From assembly GCF_011044495.1 (NCBI RefSeq), contig NZ_CP049143.1, positions 496,001 through 560,000 of the forward strand: DNA of 64,000 nucleotides, given 5' to 3'. The notes beneath the pieces are model-generated. The model ran no database searches and was not told the DNA's origin. It saw nothing but the letters and a program-made list of their open reading frames with translations. Position numbers and translations under genes: made by a program. Each line of letters starts with the position of its first letter. The first letter of the stretch is position 1. This document shows positions 8,936 to 18,018 of this stretch, one piece after another. Origin of the DNA: Roseimicrobium sp. ORNL1. GTDB taxonomy: Bacteria; Verrucomicrobiota; Verrucomicrobiia; Verrucomicrobiales; Verrucomicrobiaceae.

Positions 8936-11900
8936 ATGGTGGATGGTGTAAAAAATGCGTCGCCGGAGGCAGGTGCCATTTTCCCTGAACCGCCAACTTT
9001 GCAGCCGACTACGATGCCAGAGCAACGAGCCACTTCTCCAACTGTCACCTTGCTCAGACCCAATATCATAGGTCTCAGGCAACTCTTTCTCGATTGTACG
9101 GAGTCGAAAAATGCGAGGCATCCCAAGCACACGATTCTGGAGTTTCCATTGCCTGGGAGCGAGCCCAGCCAGACCGCAACGCCGGGAAGCCACCCGGAGT
9201 ATTGTGCGGCGGGTGACAAGTGGGGATTTCCGGCGGAGAGTTCTATCGTGATCAGTGGCCCGCCAGGAGCTGGAAAGACCACCTTTGCCCTATCGCTTGT
9301 GAGGTCACTCCTTCCGGCAAAGAAGCAGAAAATTGAGGAGTTGCCCAATCCAGGGCCGCCACCTGACACGGGAACGGGTGAAGTTCCCAAACGAACGAAA
9401 GCGAATCATCTGCTCTATTTCATAAGCACAGAAGTAAACCAGCCGCGATTGAAGCGCATGTACGGAGGGCGTGGCTGGTTCGACAAGGATGATTGCATCT
9501 TCTCAAGCAACCCATCCCCTTCAAAGCTCACTTCCGGTCTCCATGTCATCTCTGCGCCGCTTGAGATGGAGAGACCCGTAAAATCCACCGATGAAGTCAT
9601 CAACTACATTGCAGGCCAGCTTTCTCTGCAGCCTCTCCCCAATGAAGACCAACTGGTATTCATTGTGGTTGATAGCCTGACTGCGCTACTGAAAGACTGC
9701 AAGAGCCCTGGGGAGGAGAGGCGTCTCACCTACGAACTCATCCAGCGACTTCGGTCTATTTTCAATCAGCAGAATCTTGGGCTCATGATTCTCCTGGCAG
9801 AGCAGCCGGAGCCGGAGAGCGCCCTTGCCCCACTTTCTTCAGGAGTGGAGAATTTCGTGGCGGACTTTGTCTTCCGCCTCGGAGCTCCCAGCCTCCCTCT
9901 AGGCATGAAACTCCGAACCTTGGAGGTTACCAAGTCCCAAGGCGCCAATATCATGATCGGGGTGCACTCTTGGGCGATCGTCACCGATGATAATTTCGAA
10001 CCCACCATTGTGGGGAAAGCTCTTCGACGTTCCTTGGTGAAATCAATTCTCGAGACAGAGTTTGATAGTGATTTCACGCCAGAGAAGCTTAAGGGCGCTT
10101 CCCTTCCAGAGGGGCTTGATCGGCTTCAGTTCGGGACAGTCATGATCTTTCCCCGCCCGCACCTACGTCATCTCAATGAAAGCGGAGATAAGTCCCCTTC
10201 AGCTCTTCGCGAGTTGGTGAACAGCGGCATCGCCGGTCTCGACGAGATGCTGAAATATAGGCCTGACTATTGGTTCTTGGAGCATGACTTCACCAATCTT
10301 GACCCAACAAGATATCGCGAACCAAGCGAGGAGGGGAACTCAGCCCTACAGGAAGGTTCTACCACACTTATCGTAGGCGACGCGGGGACTGGGAAAACAA
10401 GCTTGTGTCTGGAATACCTATTTGCTCGATGGACCGGCAAGGAGCGGGGGCAATCAAAGTGTGCTTCACTAATGGTAAGCTTCGAAGCAGATCCTTCTTC
10501 CGCGATCGAGGAGATGACCCGCGATGCAGTGGGGAGAAAGGCCGCTGAACAGGGAGTCGATATCGTCGATTGTATCTATCGGCCGCGGGCTGGTCTGCAT
10601 TTCTATCTTCTCCTTCTGGAGATTCAGCAATGGATCGAAGACAACGCAGACAGACCCAAGCGGATCGCAATCGATGGATTATCAAACTTGGTCAAATCTC
10701 ATGAAAAGCATGAGTTTGCATTAATTTTTGATTCATTGTTGAATTTCATTACTGCGGAATCCAAGCGTTCGCTGGAACAGGGTAGCTCTTCCACGTCGAA
10801 TCTGGTAACATTGCTTGTTACCTACGAGACGCCCTTCAATGCGAGCATGCTCGATTCGGAAGCCTTTGGCATTCACGCTGACAACGTGGTGGTGGTGGCT
10901 CAACGCGCCGTGCAGGACGAAAAACGCAACGCTGTGATGGTCATCAAGTCCGCACAAACGCGGTTTGACCGTCTTGTGCGCGAGCTCGTTTTCAAGCAGA
11001 GGTCCGATAGTCCGCAAAAATTGATCTCAATCCAGTCGGGATTTGATGCCTACACTGGACTGCTTCTGAACCGTCTGTCCAGAGCAGAAGTGGTCATGCA
11101 ACTGTTCCATGAGAATGGACGTGAGAAAATTTTTCACGAATTGTTGCAAAAACGGCTGTCCAAGCTGCTGCCCTATAAATTTACGCTTTCGTGGTTTTCG
11201 AGGAATGAAATCGAGAAAACTCTGGAGCATGATTCTTCGTTCCCACGAAACCTCCGGGGAGAAGTCCACATCATCAGTGTCGATGAATGGTGGATCTCCC
11301 ACCGGGTGCAAAAGCTGCAAAAAGACATCGAAGGCAGCGTAAAGAATGCAGGCGTGGATCTAGGAGAGGAAAAGGCAAGCGTTGCCAGAGCGGCGCACTT
11401 TGCATCGATGCCAATAGCGCCACTCCTCTCGATTAGCTCACCATCGCTGTGTGTGGAGCCCGAGGAAAGAATACAGGCCCAAGGTATTCGGCCATCGGAT
11501 TTTTGGTGTTTTGAACTTGAGAAAAGCCGCCTGCTGTTGCCGTCTTCTAAGGCAGTCTCCAGCAAAGAGATGCATGGCTACCGACTTTATGCGGTTCCGA
11601 CCTATTTGGACTTTGGCATGTTCTGTGTTCACCAGAGTGCCTTGAAAGAATTGAATATCCCAGGAGCCCCCCCGGAATCCAGTGCGCGACTTACTGAATT
11701 CTGGCAGTCTAGAGATCTTCACAAGAAACTTGCACTTGATGACAACATAAAACTGCCTTGGGATCCACCAATCAAAGAAGCTCGAGAAATTGGAGCCAAT
11801 CTGGCCACCTACTTTGCTTTGCCTTGGTGCGTTGCGATCGAGCCCGAGGTCCTTGAATGTTCGAATGGCAACGATTCTGCTCGCGACTCGTCAACCAAGC

Positions 11901-13162
11901 TTCCGCCTCAGTCCATTCTGGGTGTGTTCCGCATGGTAAAGGAGAAGCTAGACGAGAAAGCCTCAGACAGTCCAGACCGGCAGCCACTCATCTCGCATGT
12001 GTTCTCCTGGGACAGTCGATCAACAGAGACGACATCCTGCTTTTTCTTCGAGCTTGCTTGGGCATTTGGTGGTGATGAGAAATTGCTGGACGGTGGCGAT
12101 GGTAAGTTCGATGCCAAGCCCCTGAATGAGCAGGCCATGGTCAAGGCGCTGATATTCCTGATGTACTTGGTGCAAAAGGGCTACATGTCGCGTCGCCCGT
12201 CTCTCAGTGACACGGCAAGCTCGGCCTTCAGTCGCCATTTCTATTCTACAGTTGTGGATGTCAATACAAGGTTGAGCCAGCGAGGCAGGGAAGCTGAACA
12301 ATATCTGATTCCGCTTCCATTCATGCCATCAGGACCCTTAACACATGACGCATCCCAAGCCGCGATGCGAGACGCTGTCAGCAGATTGAACAGGCTTTGC
12401 GAGAGAATGGAGCAGATGTGTTGCCGCAGCGCAAAGTCGAGGGAGAAGTTGGTGGAAATCGAAGGTGATGTAAAGAACCTTGCCCCTTCCGAAGACATCG
12501 CGGCATTTTGTGAGGCCCATCGCCAAGTGTGTGAAAAGTTTGCGAAACTGGCGGATGACAATCCCAGGGCGCATCCTGCGAGACATTTGTATGGCGTAGA
12601 TCATCGAGACATCCAGGAATTGCTATCCTGGCAACAATGCACACGGGAATTTCTCGAGGGGAGGCATCCCTTTGTGGCGCGAAATTCACCAGAGAAAAAA
12701 GGACCCCGGTTTACCGGGCATCCCTGTACCGGTGCGTGGATGTATGCGGTGGATGCGAATACCTCCAGTCCTCGCCTGGCGCAGACGATCATTGATGAGA
12801 TGTCCACGCTCGACATGGCAAAGCTTCGCGCGCAACTCGGCGCAGGCATTCCTGCCAGAAAAGACTTTTATGAGTTCCACGGCCATCGAGCAGTGACTGG
12901 CATGCCTTATCTGAGCTGGCAAGAATTGCTCAAATACTCCGGGTGTCGCGCACGAAGACGTGATCGCGTCCATCAACACGATGGACATGACCCAAGTCAG
13001 CTATATCATCGTATTCACACCGCGGTCCTTCACGTAATGGATTGCGCGGCGTCCATGGGGGAATGGCAACAAGACGATGCCAGAACAAGGGCCGCGGCCG
13101 CTGTGCAGAATATCATCTTATTAAAGGAAGAAAACCAAGGGGAAGGCACCTGCAAGCTCTGA
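8936..13162 (+). CDS. Tandem KaiC-like ATPase fused to a putative solute-binding-protein domain
   Basis: 1408 residues, no signal peptide or membrane helix, so cytoplasmic. Domain 1 (~40-350) is a KaiC/RadA-type ATPase: Walker A GPPGAGKTT at 108-116, STE at 164-166, Walker B VFIVVDS at 241-247, and the KaiC-type KSQGANIMIGVHSW near 333. Domain 2 (~425-690) begins NSGIAGLDEML (429-439) and has Walker A GDAGTGKT (481-488) and Walker B ending at Asp580. Residues ~700-1400 carry the order of motifs of ABC-transporter solute-binding proteins: ISVDEWWI (780-787), GYRLYAVPTYLDFGMF (881-896), FFFELAWAFGGDEKLL (1036-1051) and a C-terminal GAGIPARKDFYE (1303-1313), with a helical insert at ~1140-1240. 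The first part is secure; the binding-protein call is inference. Start may be Met27. The AAA+ gene follows 48 bases on. GC is lower than in neighbours, suggesting transfer. Confidence 0.8.
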   Translation: MVDGVKNASPEAGAIFPEPPTLQPTTMPEQRATSPTVTLLRPNIIGLRQLFLDCTESKNARHPKHTILEFPLPGSEPSQTATPGSHPEYCAAGDKWGFPAESSIVISGPPGAGKTTFALSLVRSLLPAKKQKIEELPNPGPPPDTGTGEVPKRTKANHLLYFISTEVNQPRLKRMYGGRGWFDKDDCIFSSNPSPSKLTSGLHVISAPLEMERPVKSTDEVINYIAGQLSLQPLPNEDQLVFIVVDSLTALLKDCKSPGEERRLTYELIQRLRSIFNQQNLGLMILLAEQPEPESALAPLSSGVENFVADFVFRLGAPSLPLGMKLRTLEVTKSQGANIMIGVHSWAIVTDDNFEPTIVGKALRRSLVKSILETEFDSDFTPEKLKGASLPEGLDRLQFGTVMIFPRPHLRHLNESGDKSPSALRELVNSGIAGLDEMLKYRPDYWFLEHDFTNLDPTRYREPSEEGNSALQEGSTTLIVGDAGTGKTSLCLEYLFARWTGKERGQSKCASLMVSFEADPSSAIEEMTRDAVGRKAAEQGVDIVDCIYRPRAGLHFYLLLLEIQQWIEDNADRPKRIAIDGLSNLVKSHEKHEFALIFDSLLNFITAESKRSLEQGSSSTSNLVTLLVTYETPFNASMLDSEAFGIHADNVVVVAQRAVQDEKRNAVMVIKSAQTRFDRLVRELVFKQRSDSPQKLISIQSGFDAYTGLLLNRLSRAEVVMQLFHENGREKIFHELLQKRLSKLLPYKFTLSWFSRNEIEKTLEHDSSFPRNLRGEVHIISVDEWWISHRVQKLQKDIEGSVKNAGVDLGEEKASVARAAHFASMPIAPLLSISSPSLCVEPEERIQAQGIRPSDFWCFELEKSRLLLPSSKAVSSKEMHGYRLYAVPTYLDFGMFCVHQSALKELNIPGAPPESSARLTEFWQSRDLHKKLALDDNIKLPWDPPIKEAREIGANLATYFALPWCVAIEPEVLECSNGNDSARDSSTKLPPQSILGVFRMVKEKLDEKASDSPDRQPLISHVFSWDSRSTETTSCFFFELAWAFGGDEKLLDGGDGKFDAKPLNEQAMVKALIFLMYLVQKGYMSRRPSLSDTASSAFSRHFYSTVVDVNTRLSQRGREAEQYLIPLPFMPSGPLTHDASQAAMRDAVSRLNRLCERMEQMCCRSAKSREKLVEIEGDVKNLAPSEDIAAFCEAHRQVCEKFAKLADDNPRAHPARHLYGVDHRDIQELLSWQQCTREFLEGRHPFVARNSPEKKGPRFTGHPCTGAWMYAVDANTSSPRLAQTIIDEMSTLDMAKLRAQLGAGIPARKDFYEFHGHRAVTGMPYLSWQELLKYSGCRARRRDRVHQHDGHDPSQLYHRIHTAVLHVMDCAASMGEWQQDDARTRAAAAVQNIILLKEENQGEGTCKL

Positions 13163-13210
13163 CACAGTGCGGAACTGCAATAAGAGAGGCTGAACCCATT
13201 CTGGAAACCC

Positions 13211-15400
13211 ATGATCTCCATATTGATGCCCCGCTATCAAGGTCTCTTCGTCCTCGAGGGGAAAGAGAAGCGCCTTCACCTGCAGCAGTTCGACATCGGC
13301 CTTGGACTCGCCGAGAAAGTGCTGTCAAGCGAACTGAAGGTCCAACCCAAAGCTGCGAGTGTCGCAAAACGTGAAGGGGGAGCAGCTCGCGCTGTCATCA
13401 CGCTGGGGAATTTCAATCGGATTACGAAGCCCTTGAAAGACGACAAAGGCAAGTCCCTGCAGGTCGTCCGCTTTCGCGGTTATCAGAATTCGATTCTCGA
13501 ACCTGTGGAACACGAAATGGAACAATTTGGAGACACTCAGGAATCTCCGAGTGTTCTGATTGTCCACGAGATTGACAAGAATCTCGCGAGTAGTCCAGGT
13601 TGGAAAGAACTTGGAGGTGCGAACTTTGATGCCGTGATTCTCGAGGGTAGCAATATTGAGTTGCTCATAGAAACTGCAAAGCTCGTCAAAGAAAGAGCCT
13701 GTGCGTGCGCACCTGTCAGTGTCGGTGTCATCAGTGGCCGCGCCCTCGCACGAAGTGACGGAAGCGAGGGGGGCAAGTCATGGCCAATCCGCGGTGATAG
13801 TTCGTACGAAGCCAGTGTCGCCAGTATTTGCGCATTTGCAAATGTGCTGGATCCAACCCTGAGAGAGGCAGGGGAATGGCTGGACTTTCTCATTATCAGA
13901 CTGACAAATGCGGCCACATTGCGCATAGAGTTCGCAGCCAAAACCGGCGGAGGAGATACTTCCCCGCCCACGATGACGCTCTTCCACCATCAGGAACGGC
14001 CTGCAGCTTTTAATTTTTATGGCAGGGGAATAATGCAGGGATACAATTCCATCCTTGCCTGGAGCCTGGCGCTGGCATTGCAACAGTGTGGAAAAATAGA
14101 TGGAGGAGGGGTAAGGCGCTGTCTCAATGAGGAGGCGACTTTGAAAGCGGCCACAATCGCTACATTCAATTGGTTCGCGGATGGGATTTTCTCTTCTGAA
14201 AAATCTGATTTAAACTGCACTTTAAAAATCGAAGACGAGGTGATCCGCAGTCTGGTCAAACTCATTGCTCCGGCACCTGCGGGCGGCAACAAGCTAGGGC
14301 TCTGTATTGCCACCGAAGTGGATTGGGCTCTGGCCTCTTCTCCCAACGATTATTGGCGTATCGCGATTCCAAGAAACTGCAAGCCGTCGAGGGAGGTGTG
14401 TCTCGAGCTCGCGTTGAGACATCTTGGGTTTAACCCAAGCCCAACAAAGTCCTCGGGCAACACCGATTCTGAAATGCCCGCGGAATTTAGATCACCCATC
14501 ATCAGTTTGGGCAAACAGCTTAAGTTGGTGGACCGCTTGGAGCTTGAGGACTACCTGTTTCTCCAGCGGCTTTTATCCTCTTACATGGAGGACCAGAAAC
14601 AAACCAAGCCGATTTCCATTGGTGTTTTTGGTCCTCCTGGGTCCGGTAAGTCCATGGGTGTAAAAAATTTGGTGGCATCCATACAAGATGATGGTGAGGG
14701 CGTGAGCCATCCGCCGATTGAAGTGAATCTCTCCCAATTGCAGTCTCTTTCGGAGGTGGCCTCCTATTTCCACCAGATACGTGACGTGTGCCTGCAATCC
14801 CGCGTGCCGCTTGTTTTCTTCGATGAGTTTGATTCCACATTCGAAAGACGAGCGTTTGGCTGGCTGAGATACTTCCTTGCCCCGATGCAGGACGGTACGT
14901 TCTCTGACGAGGGCCGGATCTATCATATTGGCAGGGCGATTTTCGTATTCGCAGGCGGCGTGAATCAAAGTTTCGATGAGATGAACGGTCGTGTTCGCAA
15001 CGCCGACTTCTGTGAGGCCAAGGGGCCTGACTTTATCAGCAGGCTGAGGGGAGTCTTGAATATCCGGGGTATCAATCCCATGGAATCTGTTCCGGATGAT
15101 TTCATGTATATCTTGCGACGCGCTGTGATGCTAAAGCATCAGATCGGGGCTCAGATTGGCGACAACGAAAAAAAACCGCTCATTTCCAAGGAACTGGCCA
15201 ATGCCCTGCTTTCGCTCAAACGATTTAAGCATGGTGCACGATCACTAGAAGCGGTTCTCCGCATGTGCAATCCGCGGAAAGAGACGGAGCTTTCCGTGAG
15301 TGACCTGCCAAGCACCGAACAGCTCAATCTGCACATTGACGCGAGGGAGCTGCAACACTTTGTGCGGGATGAACAAGGTCGCAGGAAAGCGCAGGGGTAG
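13211..15400 (+). CDS. AAA+ ATPase with unrecognised N-terminal domain, partner of KaiC-like gene
   Basis: 729 residues, no membrane segments. The C-terminal ~270 residues are an AAA+ module: Walker A GPPGSGKS (474-481), Walker B VPLVFFDEFD (532-541, Asp538-Glu539), IFVFAGG in the sensor-1 place, FISRLRG as a likely arginine-finger segment, and GARSLEAVLR (from 675) as a sensor-2 helix. Residues ~1-440 form an alpha/beta domain with VLIVHEIDK, VSVGVISGRALARS and GRGIMQGYNSILAWSLALAL. The last motif vaguely recalls the GAGD helix of ribokinase-like proteins without the catalytic Asp; I do not claim that family. Spacing (48 bases) and shared low GC make it one unit with the KaiC-like gene. Effector role unknown. 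Confidence 0.8.
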   Translation: MISILMPRYQGLFVLEGKEKRLHLQQFDIGLGLAEKVLSSELKVQPKAASVAKREGGAARAVITLGNFNRITKPLKDDKGKSLQVVRFRGYQNSILEPVEHEMEQFGDTQESPSVLIVHEIDKNLASSPGWKELGGANFDAVILEGSNIELLIETAKLVKERACACAPVSVGVISGRALARSDGSEGGKSWPIRGDSSYEASVASICAFANVLDPTLREAGEWLDFLIIRLTNAATLRIEFAAKTGGGDTSPPTMTLFHHQERPAAFNFYGRGIMQGYNSILAWSLALALQQCGKIDGGGVRRCLNEEATLKAATIATFNWFADGIFSSEKSDLNCTLKIEDEVIRSLVKLIAPAPAGGNKLGLCIATEVDWALASSPNDYWRIAIPRNCKPSREVCLELALRHLGFNPSPTKSSGNTDSEMPAEFRSPIISLGKQLKLVDRLELEDYLFLQRLLSSYMEDQKQTKPISIGVFGPPGSGKSMGVKNLVASIQDDGEGVSHPPIEVNLSQLQSLSEVASYFHQIRDVCLQSRVPLVFFDEFDSTFERRAFGWLRYFLAPMQDGTFSDEGRIYHIGRAIFVFAGGVNQSFDEMNGRVRNADFCEAKGPDFISRLRGVLNIRGINPMESVPDDFMYILRRAVMLKHQIGAQIGDNEKKPLISKELANALLSLKRFKHGARSLEAVLRMCNPRKETELSVSDLPSTEQLNLHIDARELQHFVRDEQGRRKAQG

Positions 15401-15428
15401 GAAATCAACGCCTCGTAGTCGCACGCAG

Positions 15429-16102
15429 TCATGCATACGTCGCCCATCCCCTGAAGGTGAAGGCAGCGTAGAAGAGGCTGACGTTGGTGAAGCCGGCTTC
15501 GCGGAGGAGGGCTTCGTCGTGCTCGGGGGAGAGGACGGGGAGTTTTTCGCTGATGGCGGTGCGGGCGGATTCTGCGTGGGGCGCTCGACGCCGGAGGAGA
15601 TGGCGAAGGCGGCGTAGCGGGAGAGCCAGAGGTCGCGTTGGTCCTTGCCTTCGGAAATGCTATGATGAGCAACGACGAAGGGTGCGCCGGGCTTCAGTCG
15701 GCGGCGAATTTCCTGGAGGGTGTGGAGACGTTCCCTTTCGGGGACGAAGTGGAGCGTCAGCAGGCAGGAGGCGGCATCGAAGGGGCCATCGGGTGCGGCA
15801 TGGATGTAGCCTTCGTGAAGGTGTACGCGAGTGCTGAGGGTGGGGCCAAGGGTGGCGGTCGCGAGCTTCAGCATTTCCGCAGAAGGGTCGATGCCATCGA
15901 AGGTCCAGTGCGGGTGGGCTTCGGCGAAGACCTTGAGTTCAAGACCGCCACCGGCGCCGAGGACCAGCACGCGGGCATCGTCGGGAGCGTGCTCGGCAAG
16001 GAGCAGCGAGGTCATGCGCTGGAGATCCGCAAAGCCCGGGACGAGACGGGGTGGGTTTTCAGCGTAGCGTGAGACGGCTTGGGGATCGTCGAAGTGGTTC
16101 AT
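15429..16102 (-). pseudogene. Class I SAM-dependent methyltransferase, frameshifted
   Basis: From the ATG at 16102 the protein reads MNHFDDPQAVSRYAENPP and has the SAM-binding motif VLVLGAGGGLELKVF and acidic GIDPSAEML, as in small soluble class I methyltransferases. After SRYAAFAISSGVERP the frame turns to low-complexity Ser/Pro. Skipping one frame at the G run 15578-15581 (C4 on the coding strand, where C5 would restore it) gives AESARTAISEKLPVLSPEHD, then REAGFTNVSLFYAAFTFRGW and a stop at 15429, exactly the usual ending of these enzymes. So the gene is ~224 residues with a one-base deletion: a fresh pseudogene or a homopolymer sequencing error. The naive frame to 15245 overlaps the AAA+ gene and is wrong. 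Confidence 0.85.
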
Positions 16103-16207
16103 GTGTTCGTGGTACGATTACGAGTCATACCGGGAAGAGCTGAAAACGGACTTGGTGAGAAGATGGTGAGGTGTCATTCACTCACAGGGTGAAGCGTCGG
16201 GTCTTTC

Positions 16208-16372
16208 AAAGGAGCGTGGACACTCTTGTCCGCCATCCCTGACGCACCATTCTCTTTCATTCGGCAGGTGAGGCCACGCTCTACTAGCTGCTCCAAAGGC
16301 GTCAGCAGTAGCTTCCGCATGCTGGAGGTCGTTACGCAACAGAACGGCGGACAAGAGTGTCCACGCTCCTTT
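16208..16372. repeat. Palindromic element with perfect 27-bp inverted repeats
   Basis: Positions 16208-16234 (core GGAGCGTGGACACTCTTGTC) and 16346-16372 are perfect reverse complements over 27 bases, separated by 111 bases with no gene. Layout is that of a small non-autonomous (MITE-like) or REP-type element. It fills most of the gap between the methyltransferase and the YdeI-like gene; small frames across it are produced by the palindrome. Confidence 0.85.
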
Positions 16373-16471
16373 GCTCCGCCCTTCGCTCCCTGCACAAAGA
16401 CCCTTTTGCACCTGAGGATAGTATTGCTGCCATGGCACACGCACCTCTACGCATGACAGCTTGCGATGGGC

Positions 16472-17056
16472 TCACTCTCGATCCTGAAGCCCCTTGCCTT
16501 TGAGAATAAGCGGTGCGCATTTCTCGATGCGGGACTCGCGGGTCTTGGATTGTTTGGCGGCGGCGAAGTGGAGGAGGTAGCCGCGCTGTCTTCCGGGGGT
16601 GAGTGCTTCGAAGGCGGCTTTTAGTTTGGAGTTTTTCGCCAGCGCCTTCGTCAGTTCGTCGGGCACGGGGAACTCGGAGGTCTCCTTGTATTGCACTTCC
16701 AGACCGGCCTCATGGGCGTCCATGGCTTCACGGATGTAGGACTTGATCGTGGGCGCGAGTTTGGTGATTTCGCGGGCGCTGGTGAAGCGCATCTGACGTG
16801 CGGCCTGGGTGTTCTCCCCAGGTTTGATGAGGAGTCCCTTGGTGTCCTTCAGAAGAGCGCCTCTGCAGAACATGAGGGCGCAGTATTCTTTGAAGCCCTG
16901 AATGATGAGGACGTTGCTGTCTTGAAACGTGTAGCAAGGTTTGCCCCACTTGAGTTCTTCGGTCAGCGGAAGGGTGAGGATGATCTCCCGCATCGCCTCA
17001 AATTCCTCCCGCCACGTTTTGGCTTTCTTCAAGAAGGCATCGACCTTGGGATTCAT
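16472..17056 (-). CDS. YdeI/OmpD-associated family protein (DUF1801-type)
   Basis: 194 residues. The N-terminal ~120 residues match the DUF1801/YdhG-like fold (MREIILTLPLTEELKWGKPCYTF, KEYCALMFCRGALLKD), and the C-terminal part has the YdeI pattern (FPVPDELTKALAKN, AFEALTPGRQRGYLLHFAAAKQ, SRIEKCAPLILKGKG). Such proteins are soluble and widespread; YdeI was linked to antimicrobial-peptide resistance in enterobacteria, but the biochemical role is unknown. Complete, with a good start at 17056. Confidence 0.88.
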   Translation of the reverse strand: MNPKVDAFLKKAKTWREEFEAMREIILTLPLTEELKWGKPCYTFQDSNVLIIQGFKEYCALMFCRGALLKDTKGLLIKPGENTQAARQMRFTSAREITKLAPTIKSYIREAMDAHEAGLEVQYKETSEFPVPDELTKALAKNSKLKAAFEALTPGRQRGYLLHFAAAKQSKTRESRIEKCAPLILKGKGLQDRE

Positions 17057-17107
17057 GCGTGCGGTGTGGTGCGTCGGTGGGAGGGAAGTGGAGATGAAGG
17101 CTTGCGT

Positions 17108-17680
17108 TCAGATCCTTAGCGATCCGCGGAAGGCACGGGCGGCGTAGTAGGATTGCGCGCCGTTGTGATAGGTGAAGACGTGATCATAGCGACGATCACA
17201 GAAGAGGGCGCCGCCGAGTTTCCGAATCTCGGGAGGAGTCTGCACCCAGCTCGATGTTTTCAGGTCGAACTTCCCGAGTTTTTGCAGCTCGCGGTATTGC
17301 TCCTCTGTGAGGAGCTCAATGCCCATCTCGGTGGCCATGTCCATGGCGGTGTTTTCCGGTCTGGCTTCTTTCCTGGATTCCCAGCCTTCGCGATCGAAGC
17401 AGGTGCTGCGGCGACCGGTGGGGCTTTCGGCGGAGCAGTCGAAGAAGATGAACTCGCCGGTTTTCTTGTCACGACCCACGACGTCGGGCTCGCCACCGGT
17501 GCGTTCCATTTCGCTGAGGGACCACAGCTTGTCGGAGCTGGCTTCGAGTTTTGCCTGCACCTCGGACCATGTGATGCCCTTGTGGCGGTTCGGGTGCTTG
17601 TCGAAGCGGGCTCGTAGAGTGCTGAGCAGGGCTTCGCGTTGGTCGGGGGACAGTTTCTTTTTGGTTCCAGTTCCTGCCAT
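17108..17680 (-). CDS. DUF4256 domain protein
   Basis: 190 residues from the ATG at 17680 (MAGTGTKKKLSPDQREALL). Strong DUF4256 motifs: ITWSEVQAKLEASSDKLWSL, MERTGGEPDVVG, FFDCSAESPTGRRS, DMATEMGIELLTEEQYREL and the ending YHNGAQSYYAARAFRGSLR. The open frame continues upstream through the tRNA-Val gene, so the longer start is excluded. Function of DUF4256 is unknown; it is a soluble protein found in many phyla. Confidence 0.92.
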   Translation of the reverse strand: MAGTGTKKKLSPDQREALLSTLRARFDKHPNRHKGITWSEVQAKLEASSDKLWSLSEMERTGGEPDVVGRDKKTGEFIFFDCSAESPTGRRSTCFDREGWESRKEARPENTAMDMATEMGIELLTEEQYRELQKLGKFDLKTSSWVQTPPEIRKLGGALFCDRRYDHVFTYHNGAQSYYAARAFRGSLRI

Positions 17681-17832
17681 ATGGGTGGGTCCTTTGGTTG
17701 CCGGGCTGGGGTAACGAGGTGACCGGAGGATTTTGAAACGGTCTGAAATCGTCCGGCAAGCACGAAGATGTGCGACGTGAACAGCAAGAGCTGCAGGTGT
17801 GGGCCAAGTCTCCGAGATGCTGGAGGGAGAAA

Positions 17833-17907
17833 TGGTGCGCGGTACAGGGTTCGAACCTGTGGCCCCTACCATGTCAAGGTAATGCTCTACCACTGAGCTA
17901 ACCGCGC
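17833..17907 (-). tRNA. tRNA-Val (anticodon GAC)
   Basis: Read leftwards from 17907 the 75 bases fold as a cloverleaf: acceptor GCGCGGT / ACCGCGC, D-arm GCTC / GAGC with AGTGGTA loop, anticodon arm TTACC / GGTAG with loop TTGACAT (anticodon GAC), T-arm ACAGG / CCTGT with TTCGAAC loop, and an encoded CCA end at 17833-17835. GAC reads GUC and GUU valine codons. Confidence 0.96.
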
Positions 17908-18018
17908 GGGGATGGCTTTTTGGAAGCCGGGGGAGTGGATACACGAGCGCCTAGGGGGGCGCAAATGCTTTTTCGGGAGTAGGGTGAGGTGGAGTGGGTA
18001 GGTGAGAGTTGCTTGGGT

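Noticed and set aside
15245-15428. C-terminal extension of the methyltransferase frame with Ser/Pro-rich sequence overlapping the AAA+ gene
   Set aside because: Explained by a one-base frameshift; the alternative frame gives a normal methyltransferase ending at 15429.
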